DNA of 25,397 bases from contig JADFKI010000015.1 of the NCBI GenBank assembly GCA_022565015.1, forward strand, positions 1-25,397. Direction: 5' to 3'. The stretch's first letter is position 1. Every line of letters starts with the position of its first letter. Of this stretch, positions 7,512 to 13,603 are shown one piece after another. Source of the DNA: Chloroflexota bacterium (GTDB lineage Bacteria > Chloroflexota > Dehalococcoidia > Lucifugimonadales > JADFKI01). The notes under the pieces are model-generated. The model did not search any database. It saw nothing but the letters and a program-made list of their open reading frames with translations, and had not been told where the DNA came from. A program made the translations under genes and the position numbers.

Positions 7512-8702
7512 ATGGCCAAAAAAGCTAATGAAAATCTGCTGGTCATGCAGTCGGGAGGTCCGACGCCGGTCATAAACCGCAGCCTGTACGGCGTGGTGCG
7601 GGAGGCGTTTGCGAGCCCTGCCTTCGGCGACGTTTACGGGGCCATGCACGGCATGGAAGGCGTTCTTCGAGGCGACCTGAAGGACCTGCGCGAGACCTCG
7701 AAGGCGGAGTGGGAACGCGTCGCGAAGACCCCCGCGGCGGCGCTGGGATCCACCAGACGCAAGCTCCAACCAGACGATGTGCCCATAATCCTCGACGTTC
7801 TAAAGAAAAACGGCATCGGGACCTGGCTCATCATAGGGGGCAACGACTCGGCAGAGACGGGCCACGGCCTTGCCCTTGCAGCGGCCGGCGCCGGCCAACC
7901 TCTGACGGTCGTGAACGTGCCCAAGACGATAGACAACGATCTGGTGCTCATGGACCACTGTCCAGGCTACGGCAGCGCCGCCCGCTTCATCGCGCTCGCC
8001 ACGATGGGCGCGGGGCGCGACGCAGAATCCATGGGCATCGCGGCGCCAATCACGATCATCGAGGTCATGGGGCGCGACGCAGGCTGGCTTGCCGCTGCAT
8101 CCGCGCTTGCCAGGCGCGACGAACGTGATGCCCCTCACGTGATCGGGCTGCCCGAGGTGCCGATAGACGAGGACAGGTTTCTTGGGCTCATCGAGAACGC
8201 GTACAGCCGTTACGGCTTTGCGGTCGCCGTCATCGCCGAGAACACCAGGGGCGTGAACGGCGTGCTTGGCGGCGACGATGAGCCGTGGTACGTCGATGAT
8301 TTCGGCCATCCCTACTACGACGGACCCGGCCGTTACCTGGCCGCTCAGATCAGCAAGCGGTTGGGTGTGCGGGCTCGTTACGAAAAACCGGGCACGATAC
8401 AACGCTCGATGATGGCCTGCGTCTCGAGGACCGACGCCGAGGAGGCCGAGATGGCCGGACGCGCCGCCGTACAGGCGGCCATCGCCGGTGAGTCGGATGT
8501 GATTGTCACGCTGGAGCGGTCACCCGGAGAAGGCTACGCCTGCACTACGGGCACCGCGCCGCTGGCAGACGTGGGCGGCAAGGTCAAGGTCATGCCCGAG
8601 GATTTTCTGGCTAGGGACGAATACTACGTCACGGATAAGTTCGTGGAATATGCCCGGCCTCTTATCGGCGGCTCGCTTCCGAGGTACGGGCGCGTGCGGT
8701 AA
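7512..8702 (+). CDS. 6-phosphofructokinase, probably PPi-dependent
   Basis: The 396-residue PfkA-superfamily protein phosphorylates fructose 6-phosphate. Motifs: QSGGPTPVIN at 13-22, IIGGNDS at 107-113, PKTIDNDL at 137-144 and MGRDAGW at 186-192. In ATP-using enzymes the corresponding motifs are GGDGS and PGTIDND. Here Asp replaces the small Gly (E. coli position 104) and Lys replaces Gly124, changes known to favour pyrophosphate over ATP. A PPi enzyme is reversible and suits an energy-limited anaerobe; its product feeds toward pyruvate and the por enzyme. The ATG at 7512 has no clear ribosome site. The gene lies 66 bases after the importer genes with no terminator between, and ends 26 bases from the convergent gene at 8729. 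Confidence 0.9.
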   Translation: MAKKANENLLVMQSGGPTPVINRSLYGVVREAFASPAFGDVYGAMHGMEGVLRGDLKDLRETSKAEWERVAKTPAAALGSTRRKLQPDDVPIILDVLKKNGIGTWLIIGGNDSAETGHGLALAAAGAGQPLTVVNVPKTIDNDLVLMDHCPGYGSAARFIALATMGAGRDAESMGIAAPITIIEVMGRDAGWLAAASALARRDERDAPHVIGLPEVPIDEDRFLGLIENAYSRYGFAVAVIAENTRGVNGVLGGDDEPWYVDDFGHPYYDGPGRYLAAQISKRLGVRARYEKPGTIQRSMMACVSRTDAEEAEMAGRAAVQAAIAGESDVIVTLERSPGEGYACTTGTAPLADVGGKVKVMPEDFLARDEYYVTDKFVEYARPLIGGSLPRYGRVR

Positions 8703-8728
8703 CAAGTGCTAGCCTAAATGCGTGTTAT

Positions 8729-9064
8729 TCATCGGTCTCGCCAAGCATCGCTAGTTGCGAAATAGAAGGTCACTGGCGACCCTAGAAGGGATGCCTCGAC
8801 GGGTAGAAGGATCTGCAATGCTTCCTTTGTGTTATTCCAAGCCAGTTCTGATCCTATGAGCGCCGTTATCAAGACCCAGACCGCTGTCACGGCGAATATC
8901 AAAAGCAAAATTAGCGCAATGTCTTGTCGGGCGAACTCACGCCGCCGCTCCCTTTCCCGAAGTGTAAATGGCTGTCGTGAGGGATCGGAAGGCTGGTCGC
9001 CGACATCGATGGTTTCAAGAGGTTGTTCGTCCTCGGCGCCGTCGTCTTCCGGTGTAGTACTCAT
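8729..9064 (-). CDS. Small membrane protein, unknown function (third gene of RHH cassette)
   Basis: The 111-residue product has an acidic N-terminal third (EDDGAEDEQPLETIDVGDQ), a basic patch (RERERRREFARQD), and then one clear membrane segment at about 48-72 (IALILLLIFAVTAVWVLITAL). A second, weaker segment follows at about 86-104 (LLPVEASLLGSPVTFYFATS). The positive patch before the first segment predicts a cytoplasmic N-terminus. The final motif (LLPVEASLLG..FYF) resembles short two-helix membrane proteins seen in many genomes, whose function I do not know. The ATG at 9064 begins 7 bases after the stop of the upstream gene, with only a weak ribosome site, so coupling is likely. Base composition is more AT-rich than the flanking metabolic genes. 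Confidence 0.65.
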   Translation of the reverse strand: MSTTPEDDGAEDEQPLETIDVGDQPSDPSRQPFTLRERERRREFARQDIALILLLIFAVTAVWVLITALIGSELAWNNTKEALQILLPVEASLLGSPVTFYFATSDAWRDR

Positions 9065-9071
9065 CGCTTAG

Positions 9072-9476
9072 CTATCTTTTGCCGAACGAATTAATAAGGT
9101 AGCGCCAAAAGCACCGCCTATTATGTGCTCGCATGCCTTGCTCGAACAAATTATGTTGGCTGTCCTTCGGGGCTTCTGTCAGTAGTTCGGAGCAAACGAG
9201 AACCTTGTCGATATATTCTTTTAATTGAAATAGCGACAGTTCGGCACTTACGCGGGCAATTTCACCCGTAAAAGGCGTTCTTCGATCAGGTAGACCGTAT
9301 GTGACAATGGAGGCGTTAATATCAGCTTCCTTAATGCCTCCATCGTCCGAGGTCTCCACTCCCGGGAGGTCAATTTCAGCAATGATGGAATTACCGATGT
9401 CTGAAACTACGAGATCGCTCGTATCTGGGGTGCTTTTGAAGTTCTTGCTTTCGTAGTCGTAACTAACTTGTACAAT
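9072..9476 (-). CDS. Unknown soluble protein with a disturbed 5' end (second gene of RHH cassette)
   Basis: No family is recognised. The frame reads as protein from 9476 (IVQVSYDYESKNFKSTPD) to TAG at 9072: an acidic, strand-rich N-terminal half, then an amphipathic helical half (GEIARVSAELSLFQLKEYID) with a basic tail (RAHNRRCFWRYLINSFGKR). The start is odd. An ATG at 9500 overlaps the stop of the preceding gene in the classic ATGA form and is in this frame, but a TGA stops it after seven codons at 9479-9477. The next codon, ATT at 9476, lies 7 bases after AGGAG. The first ordinary start is GTG 9359, which would give only 95 residues. Possible readings are a rare ATT start, a nonsense mutation or sequence error at the TGA, or a GTG-started short form. 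Confidence 0.5.
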   Translation of the reverse strand: MVQVSYDYESKNFKSTPDTSDLVVSDIGNSIIAEIDLPGVETSDDGGIKEADINASIVTYGLPDRRTPFTGEIARVSAELSLFQLKEYIDKVLVCSELLTEAPKDSQHNLFEQGMRAHNRRCFWRYLINSFGKR

Positions 9477-9496
9477 TCAATTTCTCCTGCTGATCG

Positions 9497-9724
9497 TCAT
9501 AGAGGTACGAGCTCGAGCGTCTTACCTTCGCGTTCAACAAGAATATGGCCTCCCTGATCACGGGTATCTTGTATGTACTTCGCTAATGCGATAACATCTC
9601 GCAGAACTTCGGCCTTTGACTTTCCCTGCTTCCGCGCTAGCTCTTCCAGGGCTTCATACGTGCTAGCCGCGAAATTGACGTTGAGTCTGTGCCTCTTACT
9701 TTCGTTAGTAATGTCTTTATTCAT
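9497..9724 (-). CDS. Ribbon-helix-helix (CopG/MetJ-Arc type) DNA-binding protein
   Basis: The 75-residue product has the RHH pattern: a short strand (HRLNVNF, about 12-18), helix A (STYEALEELARKQG, 21-34), a turn (KSKA) and helix B (EVLRDVIALAKYIQ). A strand-like tail follows (GGHILVEREGKTLELVPL). Such proteins bind inverted repeats as dimers and often repress their own operon; many are antitoxins. ATG 9724 has GAAGG 6 bases upstream. It is the first gene of three in tandem and its stop overlaps an ATG of the next frame. A palindrome lies about 70 bases upstream. Whether it is an antitoxin depends on the unknown second gene, which shows no known toxin motif. Confidence 0.82.
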   Translation of the reverse strand: MNKDITNESKRHRLNVNFAASTYEALEELARKQGKSKAEVLRDVIALAKYIQDTRDQGGHILVEREGKTLELVPL

Positions 9725-9791
9725 ACATGACCTTCTTTCTTTCCGGGCATAAGTTTAGTGAGTTATTTGTCATTCATTTTGTGTTATATTA

Positions 9792-9804
9792 TGCACAGTG
9801 TGCA
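9792..9804. promoter_or_regulatory. Palindrome in the promoter region of the RHH cassette (candidate operator)
   Basis: TGCACAGTGTGCA is a perfect 6-1-6 inverted repeat. A second palindrome, GTGTGCACAC, overlaps its right side (9799-9808). On the minus strand it is immediately followed by AT-rich -10-like sequence (TAATAT/TATAAC, about 9791-9783), placing it over the -35/spacer region of a likely cassette promoter. This is typical for autoregulation by an RHH protein. Confidence 0.5.
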
Positions 9805-9903
9805 CACAACACTGACATATAAATGATGTTTATCATACAAAGATATTACGCTAATCGAGCATATAGGTCAACAACTAGATTACGCACAACTCAATTGATT
9901 AGG

Positions 9904-9943
9904 AAGAATATTCTTGACAGTGATTCCGGCGTCATAGTAGCAT
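9904..9943 (+). promoter_or_regulatory. Promoter of the SAM operon with overlapping palindrome
   Basis: A perfect -35 TTGACA (9914-9919) is followed after 18 bases by TAGCAT (9938-9943, 4/6 match), so transcription should start near 9950, shortly before the riboswitch. A 12-bp perfect palindrome, AAGAATATTCTT (9904-9915), overlaps the first two bases of the -35 box and could be a regulator site. The -35 is convincing, the -10 less so. Confidence 0.5.
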
Positions 9944-9978
9944 CTGACTATTAGAACCTTACAACTGAATATACCCGG

Positions 9979-10095
9979 CTCTTATCAAGAGTGGCAGAGG
10001 GAACGGCCCCGTGAAGCCCGGCAACCGGTTGGCCCGCATCAAGCGGACCAATACGGTGCCAATTCCGACCCCGATCGATCGGGGAGAGATGAGAG
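9979..10095 (+). promoter_or_regulatory. SAM-I (S-box) riboswitch aptamer
   Basis: The conserved S-box blocks are present in order: CTTATCAAGAG at 9981-9991, AGAGGGAACGGCCC in the kink-turn/P2 region, GTGAAGCCCGGCAACC, GGTGCCAATTCC, and a P4 hairpin CCCCGATCGATCGGGG. P1 closes the aptamer by pairing CTCTTATC (9979-9986) with GATGAGAG (10088-10095) with one G-U pair. Binding of S-adenosylmethionine stabilises P1. The 3' strand of P1 and the following T-run (10088-10107) can instead pair with 10111-10128 as an antiterminator. The switch therefore turns the downstream SAM-cycle genes off when SAM is plentiful. Confidence 0.95.
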
Positions 10096-10110
10096 TGGTT
10101 TTTTTAGACG

Positions 10111-10144
10111 AAAAAACTTCTCTTCATCTGAGAGGTTTTTTTTT
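10111..10144 (+). terminator. Intrinsic terminator of the SAM-I riboswitch (expression platform)
   Basis: AAAAAACTTCTC (10111-10122) pairs with GAGAGGTTTTTT (10130-10141) with one G-U pair and a 7-base loop, followed by more T residues to 10144. Its 5' strand is shared with the antiterminator, so it forms only when SAM holds P1 closed. Confidence 0.9.
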
Positions 10145-10176
10145 GCCCTCAACCGGGCGACGTATCTATTAGATAC

Positions 10177-11265
10177 ATGGAGCATACATTGGCGCAGGCT
10201 ACGGAAAAGACGAGCTTTCGGCCCATTCGTTGGGTCGACGGCGGCGTGGAGCTAATCGATCAGACGCTCCTTCCTCTAGACGAGGTGTGGCTGCGCTTCG
10301 ACGACTATCGTGACGTCGCCGCGGCAGTCCGCGAAATGAAGATACGTGGTGCGCCTGCCATTGGCGTTGCGGGCGCCTATGCACTGGCGTTGGCGGCGGC
10401 GGAGACAGCAGGCAGGGCTGACGCAGACTTCATGTCCCGGCTTGAAAGGGCCGGCAGAGAGATAGCGGCGGCGCGGCCTACCGCCGTCAACCTCGCCTGG
10501 GCCGTCGACCGCATGCTGGATGTGGCGCGTCGAAAGGTGTCCGGCAACGACACAGTAGACGCGGTAGTAGGGGAGCTCATCGAAGAAGCCAAAAGAATTC
10601 AGGACGAGGACGAGGCTGCGAACGTCCGCATGGGCGAGTTCGGCGCGGTGCTTCTGCCGGAAGGCGGGAGCATTCTCACGCACTGCAATACCGGCGCCCT
10701 GGCGACGGGAGGCTTCGGCACCGCCCTCGGTGTTATCCGGACGGCGTGGTCTCAGGGGCGCATCGCGCACGTCTACGCCACCGAGACGCGGCCCTTCATG
10801 CAGGGAGCGAGGCTGACGGCGTGGGAGCTGGTCAGGGCAAAAATAGACTCCACCTTGATACCCGACTCGGCGGCGGGTCAGCTCATGCGTCGTGGCAAGG
10901 TTCATGCCGTCATACTGGGAGCGGACAGGATCGCTGCCAACGGCGACGTCGCCAACAAGATTGGGACCTACTCGTTGGCGGTGCTCGCCAGGCAGCACGG
11001 CATCCCCTTTTACGTGGCGGCCCCGACGAGCACGATTGACCTGAGCCTGCCGTCGGGAGACGACATTCCAATCGAGGAGCGCCCGGCCGAGGAGGTAACA
11101 CACATATACGGAAGGCGCATCGTACCTGAAGGCATCGGTGTGCTGAACACCGCATTCGACGTTACACCTCACGAACTGGTAACGGCCATCGTGACCGAGA
11201 ACGGCGTTGCGCAAGGCCCATATACGATCTCGCTGAAGAACGCGACGGAGGGGACCCTTGGCTGA
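10177..11265 (+). CDS. mtnA: S-methyl-5-thioribose-1-phosphate isomerase
   Basis: The enzyme converts methylthioribose 1-phosphate to methylthioribulose 1-phosphate in methionine salvage. The 362-residue length is typical of the eIF2B-related isomerase family. RGAPAIGVAGAYALALAA lies at about 58-74, the catalytic Cys170 in THCNTGALATGG, and the catalytic Asp250 in ILGADRIAANGDVANKIGT; both residues match the Cys/Asp pair of Bacillus MtnA. The family fold near the end (YVAAPTSTID) is present. ATG 10177 has no ribosome site. A TTG at 10189, 6 bases after GGAG, is an alternative that removes four residues. It is the first gene behind the SAM-I switch and overlaps the next gene by 8 bases. Some relatives also isomerise 5-deoxyribose 1-phosphate. 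Confidence 0.94.
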   Translation: MEHTLAQATEKTSFRPIRWVDGGVELIDQTLLPLDEVWLRFDDYRDVAAAVREMKIRGAPAIGVAGAYALALAAAETAGRADADFMSRLERAGREIAAARPTAVNLAWAVDRMLDVARRKVSGNDTVDAVVGELIEEAKRIQDEDEAANVRMGEFGAVLLPEGGSILTHCNTGALATGGFGTALGVIRTAWSQGRIAHVYATETRPFMQGARLTAWELVRAKIDSTLIPDSAAGQLMRRGKVHAVILGADRIAANGDVANKIGTYSLAVLARQHGIPFYVAAPTSTIDLSLPSGDDIPIEERPAEEVTHIYGRRIVPEGIGVLNTAFDVTPHELVTAIVTENGVAQGPYTISLKNATEGTLG

Positions 11266-12121
11266 GGCAACCCTCGCCTTCATCGGCGGGTCGGGGCTCT
11301 ACGACATCGACGGCCTGTCAGACCGGCGCGAGGTCACCATCGACACGCCGTTCGGCCTTCCCAGCGACGACATCGTGCTGGGCAATATTGGAGAAACAAG
11401 CGTGGCGTTCCTGCCGAGACACGGCAGGGGCCACCGCATTTCCCCCACGGAGCTGCCGGTAAGAGCAAACATATTCGCCCTCAAGACGCTTGGGGTGGAG
11501 CGCATCGTATCGATCAGCGCGGTCGGCAGCTTGATAGAGGAGATCGGGCCCCTGGACATCGCGGTGCCCGACCAGATTATCGACCGTACAGGGAGCCGCG
11601 TCGCCACATTTTTTGGCGACGGGCTGGTCGTGCACGTGGGTCTTGCGGAGCCCTTCTGTGCGGAGTTGAGCGAGCACCTGATGGCGGCGGCCGCCGAGTA
11701 TAGCGAGCACGTTCACGCTGGTGGGACCTACGTCGTCATAGAGGGTCCCCAGTTCTCGACCAGGGCGGAGTCGGAGCTCTATCGCTCCTGGGGTGCGGAC
11801 ATCATAGGCATGACTGCCCTGCCCGAGGCGAAGCTGGCGAGAGAGGCCGAGATATGCTATGCGATCATGGCGCTGGTTACCGATTACGATGTCTGGAGCC
11901 AGTCTGAAGACGATGTTTCCGTGGCGCTGGTCGTCGCAAATCTGATGCAGAACGTGGAGACATCCAAGTCTGTTATCAGATCGTTGGCGAACAGGCTGCC
12001 TTCGGACCGTAACTGCGCGTGCGGCTCCGCGTTGAAGGATGCTATCATCACTAGTCGAGAGGTGATTCCACGGGAGGCAAAGGAAAAGCTCTTTCCTTTG
12101 GTCGGGAAATATCTGGACTGA
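11258..12121 (+). CDS. mtnP: 5'-methylthioadenosine phosphorylase (PNP/MTAP family)
   Basis: The enzyme splits methylthioadenosine with phosphate into adenine and methylthioribose 1-phosphate, the substrate of the preceding MtnA. The 287-residue product carries the family signatures GGSGLYD (10-16), PRHGRGHRISP (53-63), EGPQFSTRAESELYR (162-176), GMTALPEAKLAREA (184-197) and TDYDVW (208-213). A CAC motif (253-255) near the C-terminus resembles the CxC pair of archaeal MTAP II enzymes, where it aids stability. It starts at TTG 11258 inside the end of mtnA (8-base overlap), consistent with translational coupling. An inosine-preferring relative (MTIP) cannot be excluded by eye, but the pairing with mtnA supports MTAP. 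Confidence 0.92.
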   Translation: MAEATLAFIGGSGLYDIDGLSDRREVTIDTPFGLPSDDIVLGNIGETSVAFLPRHGRGHRISPTELPVRANIFALKTLGVERIVSISAVGSLIEEIGPLDIAVPDQIIDRTGSRVATFFGDGLVVHVGLAEPFCAELSEHLMAAAAEYSEHVHAGGTYVVIEGPQFSTRAESELYRSWGADIIGMTALPEAKLAREAEICYAIMALVTDYDVWSQSEDDVSVALVVANLMQNVETSKSVIRSLANRLPSDRNCACGSALKDAIITSREVIPREAKEKLFPLVGKYLD

Positions 12122-12140
12122 AATTCATGGAGGTGAGGCC

Positions 12141-12494
12141 ATGCCCAGGCAAGAGCAGGGCGAACCCTACTACCGCCTAAGCATTGAAGAGGCGGCGGAG
12201 ATGTATGGAGACGATGATGTCGTCTTCGTGGACGTTCGTCGTCCCGACGAGTATATAGACGGCCACATAAAGGAGGCCCTCTTTATCACGGTCGATGATC
12301 TGCTTGGCAGGATCGACGAGCTGCCAAAGGACAAGAAGCTCCTCTTCGTGTGCGCCCAGGGGGTCCGCAGCGGTCTGGCGGCGGAGATGGCGGCGGCGAT
12401 GGGCTATGAGCAGGACAAGCTGTACAACATCGAAGAGGGCACTCAGGCGTGGATCGATAAGGGCAACCCGACCAGCTACGGTTCGGATATGTAA
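12141..12494 (+). CDS. Single-domain rhodanese-like sulfurtransferase
   Basis: The 117-residue product is one rhodanese domain: VVFVDVRRPDEYIDGHI (27-43) is the substrate-side motif and LLFVCAQGVRSGLAA (67-81) carries the active-site loop with Cys71 and Arg76. The six-residue CAQGVR loop is that of sulfur-transferring rather than phosphatase-like members. Such proteins move persulfide sulfur from donors such as thiosulfate to acceptors. There is no signal peptide, so it acts in the cytoplasm. The ATG follows a strong GGAGGTGA site. It lies 19 bases after mtnP in the SAM-cycle operon; a role in handling sulfur released from the cycle is inferred only from position. Confidence 0.9.
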   Translation: MPRQEQGEPYYRLSIEEAAEMYGDDDVVFVDVRRPDEYIDGHIKEALFITVDDLLGRIDELPKDKKLLFVCAQGVRSGLAAEMAAAMGYEQDKLYNIEEGTQAWIDKGNPTSYGSDM

Positions 12495-12577
12495 AAACTG
12501 GATACCTTTTGAATATCAGGAAGGCTTCGGAAAGGTCTTGTCGGTCCCACTTCAGATACGGAGCAGCTAATAGAGAT

Positions 12578-13531
12578 ATGAGCGTTTTGGTCGTTGGCTC
12601 GGTCGCATATGACTCCGTCAGCACGACTGCGGGCAGCAGGGGAGACGCCCTAGGCGGCTCGGCGATGTACTTTTCCATATCGAGCAGCTACTTCACGCCG
12701 GTAAGCCTTGTGGCCGTAGTTGGCGACGACTTCCTGGACGAGCACATCGATCTGCTGAAATCGCATGATGTGGACGTATCCGGCCTGGAGCGCCGTCACG
12801 GAAAGACGTTCCGCTGGTCCGGGGTCTACGGCGCCGAGGATGTGAATACCCGGGAGACGCTGGATACGCAGCTGAACGTCTTCGCGGATTTCTCGCCAAA
12901 GCTAGAGGCGAAGCACAGCGAGTCGCCCTACCTTTTTCTGGCGAACATTGAACCTGGTCTTCAGCTCGACGTACTCAATCAGATGAAGTCCCGGCCCAAG
13001 GTCGTAGCCCTGGACACCATGAACTTCTGGATAGACGGCAACCATGAGTCGCTGAAGAAGATCGTGGAGCTGGTGGACGTAGTCTTCATGGACGAAGGCG
13101 AGGCGCGCACTTTTGGCGGCGAGGTCAACCTGGTCAAGGCCGCCAAACGAATAAAGGCAATGGGCCCCTCCACCGTCGTGGTCAAGCGAGGTGAGCACGG
13201 GGTGCTCGTCTTCAGCGGCGGCTCGATATTCGTGGCGCCTGCGTTTCCGCTTGAGACGGTCGTGGACCCCACGGGCGCCGGCGACTGCTTTGCGGGAGGC
13301 TTCATGGGCTACCTTGCGTCAACTGGTGATACGGGACCAGAAGGCATACGCAGGGCGGCGGTGCTCGGCTCGGTCATGGGCTCCTTCGCCGTTGAAAGCT
13401 TCAGCGCCGACCGCATCAGCTCTCTCAGCCATGAAGAGATCGACGAGAGGTTCAGGGCCTTCGCGGACCTGTCTCGTTTTGCGGCCTTGAAGGATGGGGA
13501 ATCGCTCCCCTGGCGAAATAACCGGAAGTAG
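12578..13531 (+). CDS. PfkB-family carbohydrate/nucleoside kinase, probable adenosine kinase
   Basis: The 317-residue product has the ribokinase fold markers: VLVVGSVAYDS at the start, GGSAMYFSI near 26-34, MDEGEARTF in the middle, VVKRGEHGVLVF, and the C-terminal signature DPTGAGDCFAGGF at 230-242 with catalytic Asp236. The family phosphorylates sugars or nucleosides with ATP. Because the next gene encodes SAH hydrolase, whose reaction is driven by removal of adenosine, adenosine kinase is the likeliest role; this is inference from context, not from substrate residues. ATG 12578 is preferred; the frame runs back to a TTG at 12509, but those codons lack family sequence. The ribosome site (GGAG 14 bases upstream) is poor. 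Confidence 0.85.
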   Translation: MSVLVVGSVAYDSVSTTAGSRGDALGGSAMYFSISSSYFTPVSLVAVVGDDFLDEHIDLLKSHDVDVSGLERRHGKTFRWSGVYGAEDVNTRETLDTQLNVFADFSPKLEAKHSESPYLFLANIEPGLQLDVLNQMKSRPKVVALDTMNFWIDGNHESLKKIVELVDVVFMDEGEARTFGGEVNLVKAAKRIKAMGPSTVVVKRGEHGVLVFSGGSIFVAPAFPLETVVDPTGAGDCFAGGFMGYLASTGDTGPEGIRRAAVLGSVMGSFAVESFSADRISSLSHEEIDERFRAFADLSRFAALKDGESLPWRNNRK

Positions 13532-13603
13532 ATATTTCATATTCCTCGGCCGGGGGTCTGCCTCGGGCGGCTCAGAGGGCCGGCATATTACTAGGAGGAA
13601 AAG

